Assembly (NCBI RefSeq): GCF_041583835.1
Contig: NZ_JBFHFC010000013.1
Coordinates: forward strand, 1-58,398
Direction of reading: 5' to 3'
DNA length: 58,398 nucleotides
Origin: Thiomicrorhabdus sp041583835
GTDB taxonomy: Bacteria; Pseudomonadota; Gammaproteobacteria; Thiomicrospirales; Thiomicrospiraceae
Part shown: in pieces, positions 26,403 through 34,933 of the stretch
How positions within the stretch are numbered: position 1 is the first letter of the stretch
Layout of the letters: every line of letters starts with the position of its first letter
Translations under genes and position numbers: made by a program
Notes under the pieces: model-generated
Database searches by the model: none
What the model was told of the DNA's origin: nothing
What the model saw: the letters and a program-made list of their open reading frames with translations, nothing else

Positions 26403-26874
26403 CCAGACGTGGTCGCAGTTGGCACAGCGCGAGAGAATGATGCTCTCCGGTATGATCGCATTTCTTGCCGTGGTCTTGTTTTATCTGCTGGTATGGTCGC
26501 CGATTCATAAGGGTTATGAACAAGCCGTGCAAAAAGAACAGCAAGCACTTAACGACTGGCAGTGGTTGAGCGAGCAAGTCGTTGCCCATCCTAGAGTCGC
26601 ATCCGCAGAGTCGGGACTATTGTTCTCGACGCAGTCGCAGTTGATGGGAAGCGTGCAGAAAACCCTGCGTGACGAAAATCTATTACCTTTTATGCAGAGC
26701 ATTACTCCGAATGCCAAGGCGATTAAGGTCGGCTTTAAAGAAGTGCCTGCGCCGCGTTTTTTCCGTTGGTTATCGCTACTTGAAAAGCAGGGATTGGTGA
26801 GTAGCCAGTTGCAGGTGACTCCGGTGAAAACCGGAATGATCGAAGCGACGGTGAGCTTCGAGGTGGGCAAATAA
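26386..26874 (+). CDS. gspM: Type II secretion system protein GspM
   Basis: 162 aa. Short cytoplasmic segment with QRERMMLSG, one membrane helix (about 22-40), coiled-coil stretch, and a small periplasmic domain. Pairs with GspL in the assembly platform. ATG at 26386 lies behind GGAAGGAG and overlaps gspL by 17 nt; stop overlaps gspN by 1 nt. Confidence 0.88.
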   Translation: MLAQINQTWSQLAQRERMMLSGMIAFLAVVLFYLLVWSPIHKGYEQAVQKEQQALNDWQWLSEQVVAHPRVASAESGLLFSTQSQLMGSVQKTLRDENLLPFMQSITPNAKAIKVGFKEVPAPRFFRWLSLLEKQGLVSSQLQVTPVKTGMIEATVSFEVGK

Positions 26875-27656
26875 TGCAACGCACTAAATCTTCTTTGGCT
26901 GGATTGCTGTCGATCTTCGTTTTAGTCCTGCTGATTTCTTTTGTATATCATTTGCCGGCCGGTTGGGTGTTCAAGCAGATGAATTTGCAGAGTCAGTTGC
27001 CGAAAAATCTGCACTTGTCCGAACCTCAGGGCACTTTGTGGCAAGGGCAGACGCAGTTGACCTTTTCGCCGTCGGCTCAGAGCGTGTTTTCGGCTAAGTT
27101 GGAGTGGCAACTCAGTCCTTGGTCTTTATTGATGTTGCAGCCGAATCTGGCGATGTCGTTGGATAACGCGCAGGGCGGTTCGAAATGGAATATTGCTACC
27201 GGATTGCTGGATCAAAGCCGAATTGAAGTGAGCGATTTGAACGGGATGTGGCAGTTGACGGCTTTTCAAGCGTTTTTACCCAATAGTGTTCGCGGTTTGG
27301 GTGAGTTGAAAGGGCAAGTCGGTTTGCTGCAGTTGGGATTGGTTTGGGACGTTCAGACGGGCTGGTTGGCTTCGATCAACGGTTCCGCACAATTCAGTCA
27401 GGCGGACTTTTTGGGTGCCAATATCCCACAGTTGAAGGTTGAACCGGCATTGAAAAACAAGCAGGTTGAACTGAGCTTGGACGGCGGCGGGCCGGGATGG
27501 AAGCTGAGCGGCAGTTCGCTGATGGGTCCAAAAGCGTTTCAGCACAATTTGAAAATTCAGGCGGACAATGCGCAAAGTATGCCGGACTGGATCGATTTGG
27601 TAATGCGCAAAAAAACACCGGTATTGGCTACATTGGTTCAAAAAGGACGTTGGTAA
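26874..27656 (+). CDS. gspN: Type II secretion system protein GspN
   Basis: 260 aa. One N-terminal membrane helix followed by a periplasmic beta-rich part with LSEPQGTLWQGQTQL near residue 50, typical of GspN, and repeated Trp/Leu/Gln-rich strands. GspN is present only in some systems and its role is poorly defined. Last gene of the gsp run; a protease gene starts 18 nt later. Confidence 0.87.
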   Translation: MQRTKSSLAGLLSIFVLVLLISFVYHLPAGWVFKQMNLQSQLPKNLHLSEPQGTLWQGQTQLTFSPSAQSVFSAKLEWQLSPWSLLMLQPNLAMSLDNAQGGSKWNIATGLLDQSRIEVSDLNGMWQLTAFQAFLPNSVRGLGELKGQVGLLQLGLVWDVQTGWLASINGSAQFSQADFLGANIPQLKVEPALKNKQVELSLDGGGPGWKLSGSSLMGPKAFQHNLKIQADNAQSMPDWIDLVMRKKTPVLATLVQKGRW

Positions 27657-27674
27657 GAATAAGGCGTAGTTAGG

Positions 27675-29627
27675 ATGAACAGCAACAAGTTTGGTTTCAC
27701 CGCGTTATTATTTGTTATAGGCTCGATCGGCGGTTGCGGCGGCGGAGGCGGCAGTTCGGACTCTTATGTTGCTCCTGCTCCCGAACCGGTACCGGACGAA
27801 TTGATTACGGCGATTAACGATCCATTTGTTCAGCACCAATGGTATCTCTACAATTACGGCCAGACGGCTTTGACGGTGTCGAATACTGGCGGGACGGTCA
27901 ACAGCGACGATGAATATGCGGATATTCGGGTTTTTGACGGTACGACGGATTCGGTCTCGGCTTACGCCAAAGGGTATACCGGCGACGGTGTGCAAATTGC
28001 CATTATCGATACCGGGGTCGATATCGCACATGAAGATTTGGTTGGTAATGTATTAGCCAACGCCTCTTATAATTTCTTTTCCGCTAGCAATACCAAGGAT
28101 TTACACGATCCGACTCCGCCCAATACGGTAGAAAACCCTAGCGGTTATCACGGCGTTGCCGTTGCCGGTTTGGCGACGGCCGTAGGCGGAAACAGTCTTG
28201 GTATATGGGGGGTCGCACCTCAAGCGGAGTTGATCGGTTATAACCTGTTGTATTCCGGGTTTGATTTGAATATGGAGATGGCGGCATTGGGTTATGCCAA
28301 TTCGGTTTCATCTTACCCGGAACTCTACAGTGCGAATGTCGACGTCTTTAATATGAGTTACGGTCTAAACCCGTACCAAGGCACGACCGGGGTGGAAAAA
28401 ACGAATGGCGAGGTGATCATTTCCGGGTTCCAGTGGGGAACCGAGAATCTTCGTGACGGCAAGGGCGCGCTTTACATGAAGGCGGCGGGAAATGAGTACG
28501 CCGGTGGTACGGCTTTTTCTTCGGATTGGTGCAGTCAGGCGATTACCAACGGATTAACTTGCTATAACGTCAATATGGAATACGAAAACGTTAATCCTTA
28601 TCTGATGGTGATCGGCGGTTTCAATGCCGACGACAAGCGTTCTACCTACTCCAATACCGGATCCGCCTTGTGGATGGTCGGTCCGGCGGGCGAATACGGG
28701 GTGGATTCACCCGCGCTGATTACCACGGATATGAGCGGCTGTACCTACGGCTTCAGTCAGAATCAATCGACGGCCGGCATATTCGCTTATTCCCCTTATA
28801 ACTCTGACTTCAACACCGGTGTGAACGGTACCGATAACGAACAGTGCAATTATTTTTCCGCGTTCAACGGAACGTCGTCCTCGACTCCGGTGATGAGTGG
28901 AATTGTCGCACTTCTGTTGCAGGCCAATCCGAATCTGACCTGGAGAGACGTCAAACACATTCTGGCCGTGACCGCACGTCAACTCGACCCGAATCTGGCT
29001 ACGAATACGGTCTCCGTCGGTGGGCAATCGGTTGTGTTGGAGCGCGGCTGGGTCAGTAACAAGGCGGTTAACCCTTACAGCGGAAATTATTTTGCATACA
29101 GTAATGCTTACGGGTTCGGGGCGCCGAATACCAATGCCGCCCTTCAGATGGCGTTGGAGTGGAAGTCGGCCGGTACTTCGATGGCCGCTTTGCAAACTAC
29201 GGCGGATATCGCCGGAACGGTGCCGGTTGCAAATCAAATACCGGACTATAATGCGACCGGTCTGTCGACCAGTGTCAGCGTTGCAAATAACTTGGCGACC
29301 GAAAGTGTCGAATTGACGTTGTCCATTGAAGATCTTGATGGTGTGGCGACGGACGGTTCGGAAAATAAGATCGACATAAGCGACTATCAAGTTGTTTTGC
29401 GTTCGCCTTCCGGTACCGAAAGTATCTTGCTGACACCGTTCAATGCGTATCAGTCCGGTTACGACATGGTGAATTTGACATTGATCAGTCACGCCTTTTA
29501 CGGAGAAAACAGTGCAGGGGATTGGGCCTTGACTGTGCGTGATTTGGATAATTCCACCAATAATCAGATCAATCATCCAGGTACCGGTAAATTGACTGCC
29601 TGGTCGTTGAAAGTATATGGTCATTAA
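27675..29627 (+). CDS. Subtilisin/kexin-type serine protease with C-terminal P domain, lipoprotein-like
   Basis: 650 aa. The start has a lipobox-like IGGC (Cys21) followed by a glycine/serine run, suggesting a lipidated, surface or periplasm-facing protein. The S8 peptidase domain (about 50-500) carries D112 in IIDTGVD, H159 in GYHGVAVAG and nucleophile S401 in NGTSSSTP. A proprotein-convertase P domain follows (about 535-650; LRSPSGTES, GDWALTVRD). There is no obvious N-terminal propeptide. This plan matches the Aeromonas ASP/kexin-like group. It begins 18 nt after gspN, so it is a likely type II secretion client. The next gene is a probable chaperone. Confidence 0.88.
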   Translation: MNSNKFGFTALLFVIGSIGGCGGGGGSSDSYVAPAPEPVPDELITAINDPFVQHQWYLYNYGQTALTVSNTGGTVNSDDEYADIRVFDGTTDSVSAYAKGYTGDGVQIAIIDTGVDIAHEDLVGNVLANASYNFFSASNTKDLHDPTPPNTVENPSGYHGVAVAGLATAVGGNSLGIWGVAPQAELIGYNLLYSGFDLNMEMAALGYANSVSSYPELYSANVDVFNMSYGLNPYQGTTGVEKTNGEVIISGFQWGTENLRDGKGALYMKAAGNEYAGGTAFSSDWCSQAITNGLTCYNVNMEYENVNPYLMVIGGFNADDKRSTYSNTGSALWMVGPAGEYGVDSPALITTDMSGCTYGFSQNQSTAGIFAYSPYNSDFNTGVNGTDNEQCNYFSAFNGTSSSTPVMSGIVALLLQANPNLTWRDVKHILAVTARQLDPNLATNTVSVGGQSVVLERGWVSNKAVNPYSGNYFAYSNAYGFGAPNTNAALQMALEWKSAGTSMAALQTTADIAGTVPVANQIPDYNATGLSTSVSVANNLATESVELTLSIEDLDGVATDGSENKIDISDYQVVLRSPSGTESILLTPFNAYQSGYDMVNLTLISHAFYGENSAGDWALTVRDLDNSTNNQINHPGTGKLTAWSLKVYGH

Positions 29628-29649
29628 GCCCGTTAAAGAGAGATTAAAT

Positions 29650-30213
29650 ATGAAAAAATCGATTTGGACAGGCCTGTTACTGGCGGCATCGGCCATGTTG
29701 CCGACACAAGGATTTGCATTTACCGAACCGTGCCAGTTGGTTGCGAAAATGGCGGGGCCGACCTACGACAATCAGCCGAAGCGCATTGCCAGTTTCACCC
29801 CTAACACCGAAATGCCGGAAGAGTGGAATTTGACGTTGTTGGAACAGAACGGAGGCTGGTTTATTTACCAGGCCGACGAGAGCTGGTTCGACAAGGAAAC
29901 CTGTGCGCCTTTGAAGAAATGGCATCAGAATAAAGAGATTGAATTTGCGCCGGTGTTATTGAACCGCACCAGTGGACGAAATGCAGTGATTACGTCAAGC
30001 TTTTTGGTGAAGACATACCAAAAGGCCGATATCGATAAAATCGGCGAACGTTACGGCTTTAAATTATTGACCTTGTTACCGAGAGGCGGTTCGGCCATTT
30101 TCGATGTGAGCGGAGTGATTTCTTACGACCGTATGTTGGAAGAGTTGGATCGGGATAAGGACATTCAAGTCGCAGTACCGGTGCTCTCGGAGCCGCGTTA
30201 CCGTTTACGTTAA
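29650..30213 (+). CDS. Exported protein, probable external chaperone of the adjacent protease
   Basis: 187 aa from the ATG at 29650, which gives a normal signal peptide (MKKSIWTGLLLAASAML... ending near GFA); the frame is open further upstream to 29617. The middle part has two cysteines. The last 70 residues (FLVKTYQKADIDKIGERYGFKLL... IQVAVPVLSEP) look like the propeptide fold of subtilases, in which the C-terminal end occupies the active-site cleft. Aeromonas ASP protease needs such a separately encoded partner, ORF2, for folding. Gene order, lack of a propeptide in the protease and this pattern support the call; the sequence match is by impression only. Confidence 0.7.
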   Translation: MKKSIWTGLLLAASAMLPTQGFAFTEPCQLVAKMAGPTYDNQPKRIASFTPNTEMPEEWNLTLLEQNGGWFIYQADESWFDKETCAPLKKWHQNKEIEFAPVLLNRTSGRNAVITSSFLVKTYQKADIDKIGERYGFKLLTLLPRGGSAIFDVSGVISYDRMLEELDRDKDIQVAVPVLSEPRYRLR

Positions 30214-30223
30214 AGTGATGATG

Positions 30224-30251
30224 GTATTCCGAACAGACTTGTTCGGAATAC
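30224..30251. terminator. Perfect 12-bp hairpin between convergent genes
   Basis: GTATTCCGAACA (30224-30235) pairs fully with TGTTCGGAATAC (30240-30251) around a GACT loop. It lies 11 nt past the chaperone stop and 23 nt from the end of the leftward thioredoxin gene. No T run on either strand, so it may stop polymerase poorly and mainly stabilise transcript ends. Confidence 0.5.
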
Positions 30252-30273
30252 GCTTAAGAGGATTGAATACGGC

Positions 30274-30795
30274 TTAGATGCCGTTACTCTCTTCCACCAG
30301 TTTATAAAGATCTAAACGTTTAGGATTCCCGAGTTTTTCCAAAGCTTGGTTGATACGTTTCTCAAGATTTCCCGGGTAGTGTTCTTCCAGTGTCAGACCG
30401 ATGATAGGCTCGGCAATCTGCTCGCCTTTGCTGTTAAAAAACAGTGTGGTCGGTGCAACGACAACGCCCAATTTAGGCCCAAGGGTTTTCATCTCGATAT
30501 CGTTACCGGCAAAGTCTTTCATCATCCAGTGGTCTTTATCCAGTAATACCTGCTGAAATTGAGCGTACTGTTCAATTGGAGTGGTTTCCAACAGAGGCGT
30601 GATGATATTCTCTTCCAGCTTCTTACAATAATTACACCAGGTTGCCGTGAAGAAAATGACGACCGGAACCTGATATTTATCGGCCACCGTTCCGGCTTTT
30701 TGCAGGTCGACAGCCAAAGGCAAGACTTCCCCGGCTTTGCCCGGTAACGGAGCAAGCATGACGGCAGACAGGATAAGGGTAATAAGCGTTTTCAT
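30274..30795 (-). CDS. Periplasmic thioredoxin-fold protein
   Basis: 173 aa. Signal peptide (MKTLITLILSAVMLAPLPGKAG) and a thioredoxin domain with active-site ATWCNYCKKLE (CNYC), and VVAPTTLFFNSKGEQI carrying the cis-proline region. Similar to SoxW/DsbE-like or 'thioredoxin_2' periplasmic reductases; the partner is unknown. AGAGGAAA lies upstream of the start. It follows a lipoprotein gene on the same strand by 19 nt. Confidence 0.8.
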   Translation of the reverse strand: MKTLITLILSAVMLAPLPGKAGEVLPLAVDLQKAGTVADKYQVPVVIFFTATWCNYCKKLEENIITPLLETTPIEQYAQFQQVLLDKDHWMMKDFAGNDIEMKTLGPKLGVVVAPTTLFFNSKGEQIAEPIIGLTLEEHYPGNLEKRINQALEKLGNPKRLDLYKLVEESNGI

Positions 30796-30814
30796 TGGGT
30801 TTCCTCTTGCCGCT

Positions 30815-31456
30815 TTATCGATAGCGTCGGTCGCGGCAGTTTGAATTAAGCTCTTCTACATAGAACTTCATGTTGTTCAATGCTTCGTTTTTCGAGAACT
30901 GGAAACTTTTACGGCTTTCGGAACCGCATGCCCAGCTTCGATCGCGTAATAGCGCGATATAGTCATTGTTATAGTGACTCGGATGCGATAAATAAAGGTA
31001 GATACCGGTTCCGTCCTGATTATATTTCAAATAAGCGCGTTCGCGGTGATGGCGTTGTTTGTAGTCGCGCATCGAAAGATCGACTTCTTTGATTTCGCCG
31101 CGGGCGATCAGGGTGGAGAACGGTTGTAGCTTAAATACTTGTTTTTTATAGCGATATTCACCGCTATAAATGTTAATCCGAACAACGTCTCCGCCACTCG
31201 GGTGATCGTATAGTCGATTCAAGCGTTCCTGTTCTTTGAGTTCCAGCTTTTTATCCAACTCGCGCTGTTTGGCATCGGCCTTGATGCGTTCAAGGCGTTG
31301 AGTTTCTTGATACTCTTGTTGTTTCAACAATAAGGCTTGGCGTTCTTGCGGAGTGAGTTTCTGCCACTGCTCTTCGTTCATATTGAGCGGGTAGGGGTTG
31401 CTTGCACAGGAAGCCAGCAATAAAGCGGTAACCGATAGTAGTAAGATTTTTTTCAT
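30815..31456 (-). CDS. Putative lipoprotein of unknown function
   Basis: 213 aa. Lipoprotein signal MKKILLLSVTALLLASC with lipobox LASC (Cys17). Residues about 30-85 form a highly charged Gln/Glu/Lys/Arg-rich helix, probably a coiled coil. A beta-rich C-terminal domain (about 88-213) has two cysteines (WACGSES and SNCRD) that could form a disulfide. No family recognised. It lies between ubiB and the periplasmic thioredoxin, which might act on that disulfide. Confidence 0.65.
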   Translation of the reverse strand: MKKILLLSVTALLLASCASNPYPLNMNEEQWQKLTPQERQALLLKQQEYQETQRLERIKADAKQRELDKKLELKEQERLNRLYDHPSGGDVVRINIYSGEYRYKKQVFKLQPFSTLIARGEIKEVDLSMRDYKQRHHRERAYLKYNQDGTGIYLYLSHPSHYNNDYIALLRDRSWACGSESRKSFQFSKNEALNNMKFYVEELNSNCRDRRYR

Positions 31457-31513
31457 GACAGCTCCGTGATGACCTTGAACGTGAAAACGATAGTTACTAA
31501 GTTGTTGATTCGG

Positions 31514-33127
31514 TTATTTCTTAATGATGAAGTAACCGCCAAGCGCTAACAGCCCGATTTGTACCCAGCCGCCGTAAGGAATCTCAAACGGCAGGAACAG
31601 CCCGAACAGAATCAATCCTAATCCGATCGCACGTTGACGTTGTTGACGATTTTGAGTGCGAATCTCGTGCTGTAGTTCGGCCATTTGTCCGGACTTTATG
31701 CCGACTCCGTCATGTGCCAGTTTATTCAGTGTGCTGTGTAACAATCCCGGCATTTGCGGGGCCTGTTCGATCCAGAAAGGTAGGTTGGCTTTGATGTTTT
31801 TGATCAGGCTTTGCGGCCCGACACGATCCTGCATCCATTCTTCCAGGAACGGTTTAGCAGTATCCCATAGATCAAGTTCGTCATCCAGCTGGCGACCTAA
31901 ACCTTCAATATTTAGTAAGGTTTTTTGCAGTAATACCAATTGTGGCTGTACTTCCATGCCGAAGCGACGCGCAGTCTGGAACAGGCGCATTAGGAAAAGG
32001 CCGAAAGAGATCTCTTTCAACGGGCGGTCCCAGATCGGTTCGCATACTGCACGGATCGCCGACTCCAGTTCGTTAACGCGGGTATCGCGCGGCACCCATT
32101 CCGATTCGATGTGCAGTTCCGATACGCGCAGGTAGTCGCGGTTGAAGAAGGCCAGGAAGTTTTCCGCCAGATAACGTTGGTCTTCCGGCGTCAGAGTGCC
32201 CATGATTCCAAAATCGATTGCCGCATAGCGTCCGTCGGGCAAGACGAAAATGTTGCCCGGGTGCATGTCGGCGTGGAAAAAGTTGTGTTTGAACACCTGG
32301 GTGAAGAAGATAGTCACGCCTTTGGCGGATAGGTCGGTCAGGTCGATGCCTTGTTCGATCAGTTTTTCGGTTTCGCTGATGCGAGTACCGTAAATGCGTT
32401 CCATGGTCATGACATTGTCGTTGGTGTGCGACCAGTAAATTTCCGGAACGTAAAGCAAGTCGGAATCTTCGAAGTTACGGCGTAATTGGGTGGCGTTGGC
32501 CGCTTCGCGCATCATGTCGAGTTCGTCGAGTATGGTTTTTTCGAACTCGGCCACCACTTCCACCGGATGGAGACGGCGGGTTTCTTTGACCGCTTTTTCC
32601 AACAGACCGGCCAGGCTGAACATGATGCTAACGTCTTGTTCGATGACCGGTTTGATGTCCGGACGCACGACTTTGACTACGACATCTGTGCCGCTGTGCA
32701 GCGTGGCCGCATGCACTTGGGCGATCGAAGCGGATGCCATCGGTACCGGGTCAAAACTGGCGAAAGCCTCTTCCACCGGTTGTTTAAGTGCCTGTTCGAT
32801 AATCTGTTTGGAGTGTGTTTCGTCAAACGGAGGACAGTCGTCCTGAAGTTTGGTCAACTCCACCGAGATGTCTTGCGGTAACAGGTCTTTACGGGTTGAT
32901 AACGCCTGTCCGAGTTTAATGAAAATCGGCCCCAGTTCTTCCAGTGCAAAACGAATGCGTTCACCGCGGCTGGCTTTGGATTTGCTGCGCCAGTTCCACG
33001 GCAATAGCTGGTTGACGACGATCAGCCAGGCATATTTACTATTGGCCAATACCATGCGATCGATTTGGTAGTGCGTCAGTACACGGTTGATTTTGATGAT
33101 TCGCGACAGTTGTTTCAGTAGTTTCAT
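31514..33127 (-). CDS. ubiB: Ubiquinone biosynthesis kinase-like protein UbiB
   Basis: 537 aa, usual length. Atypical kinase fold with the family KxGQ motif (FIKLGQALSTRKDLLP), the alanine-rich nucleotide loop region (PMASASIAQVHAA), HNFFHADMHPGNIF catalytic loop and DFG-like AIDFGIMG. Two hydrophobic helices at the C-terminus anchor it in the membrane. Needed for aerobic coenzyme Q synthesis. Third of ubiE-ubiJ-ubiB. Confidence 0.95.
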   Translation of the reverse strand: MKLLKQLSRIIKINRVLTHYQIDRMVLANSKYAWLIVVNQLLPWNWRSKSKASRGERIRFALEELGPIFIKLGQALSTRKDLLPQDISVELTKLQDDCPPFDETHSKQIIEQALKQPVEEAFASFDPVPMASASIAQVHAATLHSGTDVVVKVVRPDIKPVIEQDVSIMFSLAGLLEKAVKETRRLHPVEVVAEFEKTILDELDMMREAANATQLRRNFEDSDLLYVPEIYWSHTNDNVMTMERIYGTRISETEKLIEQGIDLTDLSAKGVTIFFTQVFKHNFFHADMHPGNIFVLPDGRYAAIDFGIMGTLTPEDQRYLAENFLAFFNRDYLRVSELHIESEWVPRDTRVNELESAIRAVCEPIWDRPLKEISFGLFLMRLFQTARRFGMEVQPQLVLLQKTLLNIEGLGRQLDDELDLWDTAKPFLEEWMQDRVGPQSLIKNIKANLPFWIEQAPQMPGLLHSTLNKLAHDGVGIKSGQMAELQHEIRTQNRQQRQRAIGLGLILFGLFLPFEIPYGGWVQIGLLALGGYFIIKK

Positions 33128-33141
33128 TGAGTCGTATTCTG

Positions 33142-33735
33142 TTATTGTGTGGCCGCTTTAGCGGATTGGAGGAGTTTGTCGATACGGAGTTCCAACTCGT
33201 TCACTGCTTCACTGATCTGGCCGACCTGACGGTTGAAGCGTTGCACTTGCGATTGGGTCGGAAGAGCGTTGATTTCGAATTGAAGATATTCTTTCAAAGT
33301 GTCGCCGCTCTGCTGTTTAACGGCTTGTTTGGTTTGCAGTACGGTGCGTGCGGCATGGCCGATTTTGAAAGCGATCAGATCGCCGGTATAGTGCGATAGG
33401 TGTTCTTCCCAATCGATTTCCAACGAATTCAAGGCATGGACGAACTGTTCCGCCAAGGTTTCGTCTCCGTGAAAGACGACTCCTTTAAGTTCATTTGTCT
33501 GAGGAAAAGCAAGCAAACTGCCCAGTGACGTTTCGATGACGGCATCGGCTTCGCCTTGAAGATCACTTTGTACACTGACGCCGTAGGCGGTGAACAATAG
33601 GTGTGAGGTCGTTCCCAAATCATTCAACGTCAGGCTAATGACCTTATCTTCCAACGGTTTGAAGTCTGCGCCTTGACGCTCGTCCAGACGTATCGCCTCG
33701 TTGAGCATGAATTCCAGCGCTTTGTTGAGAACCAT
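33142..33735 (-). CDS. ubiJ: Ubiquinone biosynthesis accessory factor UbiJ
   Basis: 197 aa. N-terminal SCP2-like lipid-binding domain (about 1-115; IETSLGSLLAF, GDETLAEQFVHAL) and a C-terminal helical tail (QVQRFNRQVGQISEAVNELE) typical of UbiJ. It is thought to hold quinone intermediates in the Ubi complex. Start codon overlaps the ubiE stop, so translation is coupled. Confidence 0.9.
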   Translation of the reverse strand: MVLNKALEFMLNEAIRLDERQGADFKPLEDKVISLTLNDLGTTSHLLFTAYGVSVQSDLQGEADAVIETSLGSLLAFPQTNELKGVVFHGDETLAEQFVHALNSLEIDWEEHLSHYTGDLIAFKIGHAARTVLQTKQAVKQQSGDTLKEYLQFEINALPTQSQVQRFNRQVGQISEAVNELELRIDKLLQSAKAATQ

Positions 33736-34487
33736 CAGTATTTCCAGCCGCGGTGAAGAGCGACGATACCTTCGCTCATGTTGAGGTATTCGGCTTTATC
33801 GAAACCGGCATCCAGCATCATCTGTTTCAAGGTGTCTTGATCGGGATGCATACGGATCGATTCCGCCAGATATTGGTAGCTTGCTTCGTCGTCCGCGATT
33901 AATTTGCCCATTTTCGGCAGGATGTTGAACGAGTAAAAGTCGTAAGCTTTTGCCAATAGAGGTTGGGTGACTTTAGAGAATTCAAGCACCATCAACTGTC
34001 CGCCCGGCTTTAAAACGCGGTAGAGTTCTTCAAGCGCTTTGTCTTTGTTGGTGACGTTTCTAAGTCCGAAGGCGATGGTCGCCAGGTCGAACGTGTTGTC
34101 GGGAAAGCCCAATGCTTCGGCATTGGTGATGGTGTAATCGACGTTGCCGGCGATACCTTGGTTGATCAAACGGTCGCGGCCGACACGCACCATGCTTTCG
34201 TTGATGTCCGCCAAGACCACACGCCCGCTTTTGCCGACGCGTTTAGCGAACTCTTTGGTAAGGTCGCCGGTGCCGCCCGCCAGATCCAGCACGCAATTGC
34301 CCGGACGGATACCGCTGAGTTCGATGGTATGGCGTTTCCAAAGACGGTGGATTCCCAAGGACATGACATCGTTCATGACGTCGTATTTATCGGCAACCGA
34401 GTCGAATACGCCTTTAACTTTTTTGACTTTCTCTTCAAGCGGAACTTCGCTAAATCCGAAATCAATGGTTTTCTTTTGCTGACTCAT
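33735..34487 (-). CDS. ubiE: Ubiquinone/menaquinone biosynthesis C-methyltransferase UbiE
   Basis: 250 aa. The family pattern is clear: FGFSEVPLEEKV near the start, VFDSVADKYDVMNDVMSLGIHRLWK, the SAM motif VLDLAGGTGDLT, and the C-terminal VALHRGWKY. Methylates the benzoquinol ring of ubiquinone precursors. First of the ubi run, 38 nt downstream of the DUF971 gene. Confidence 0.96.
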   Translation of the reverse strand: MSQQKKTIDFGFSEVPLEEKVKKVKGVFDSVADKYDVMNDVMSLGIHRLWKRHTIELSGIRPGNCVLDLAGGTGDLTKEFAKRVGKSGRVVLADINESMVRVGRDRLINQGIAGNVDYTITNAEALGFPDNTFDLATIAFGLRNVTNKDKALEELYRVLKPGGQLMVLEFSKVTQPLLAKAYDFYSFNILPKMGKLIADDEASYQYLAESIRMHPDQDTLKQMMLDAGFDKAEYLNMSEGIVALHRGWKY

Positions 34488-34525
34488 ATTGGTTGCCTAT
34501 GTGTTTGATAAGAGTGTTGTTCGGT

Positions 34526-34906
34526 TTATCGGTTTTGCGCTTTTAGGCGCTGTAAATCTTCGTGGTCGTGACCCGCGCGCATCAGTCTGCGCAGATAGTC
34601 CACCCAGTATTCTTCTTGGTTTTTGCCCAGATCGTAAAGGCGTTCCCAAGTATAGATGCCGCTGTCGTGACCGTCGTCGAAATGCAGTTTCACCGCGTAG
34701 TTGCCGACCGGCGTGATGTTCTCGATATTGACGTCCTGCTTGCCGACTTGAAGCACTTCCTGTCCCGGAGCATGTCCGGTGACTTCCGCCGATTGCGAAT
34801 AGACGCGCAGGTATTCGCAAGGCAGTTTGAACGTTTCGCCGCTGTCAAAAGCGACTTCCAGTATTTTGGAGCGCTGGTGCAGCTTGATGTCGGTAGGATG
34901 TGGCAT
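34526..34906 (-). CDS. DUF971 (gamma-butyrobetaine hydroxylase N-terminal-like) protein
   Basis: 126 aa. Stand-alone domain with the core LPCEYLRVYSQSAE, VGNYAVKLHFDDGHDSGIYTWERLYDL of the DUF971 family, which also occurs at the N-terminus of gamma-butyrobetaine hydroxylases. Function as a single domain is not established. It sits between hslU and ubiE on the same strand, a common neighbourhood in proteobacteria. Confidence 0.85.
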   Translation of the reverse strand: MPHPTDIKLHQRSKILEVAFDSGETFKLPCEYLRVYSQSAEVTGHAPGQEVLQVGKQDVNIENITPVGNYAVKLHFDDGHDSGIYTWERLYDLGKNQEEYWVDYLRRLMRAGHDHEDLQRLKAQNR

Positions 34907-34933
34907 AACGGATTCCTGATTAATTACCGTCGG

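Noticed and set aside
28707..29696. 329-aa open frame on the minus strand within the protease gene
   Set aside because: Covers the catalytic Ser and P domain of the protease in antisense; no start site or family features.
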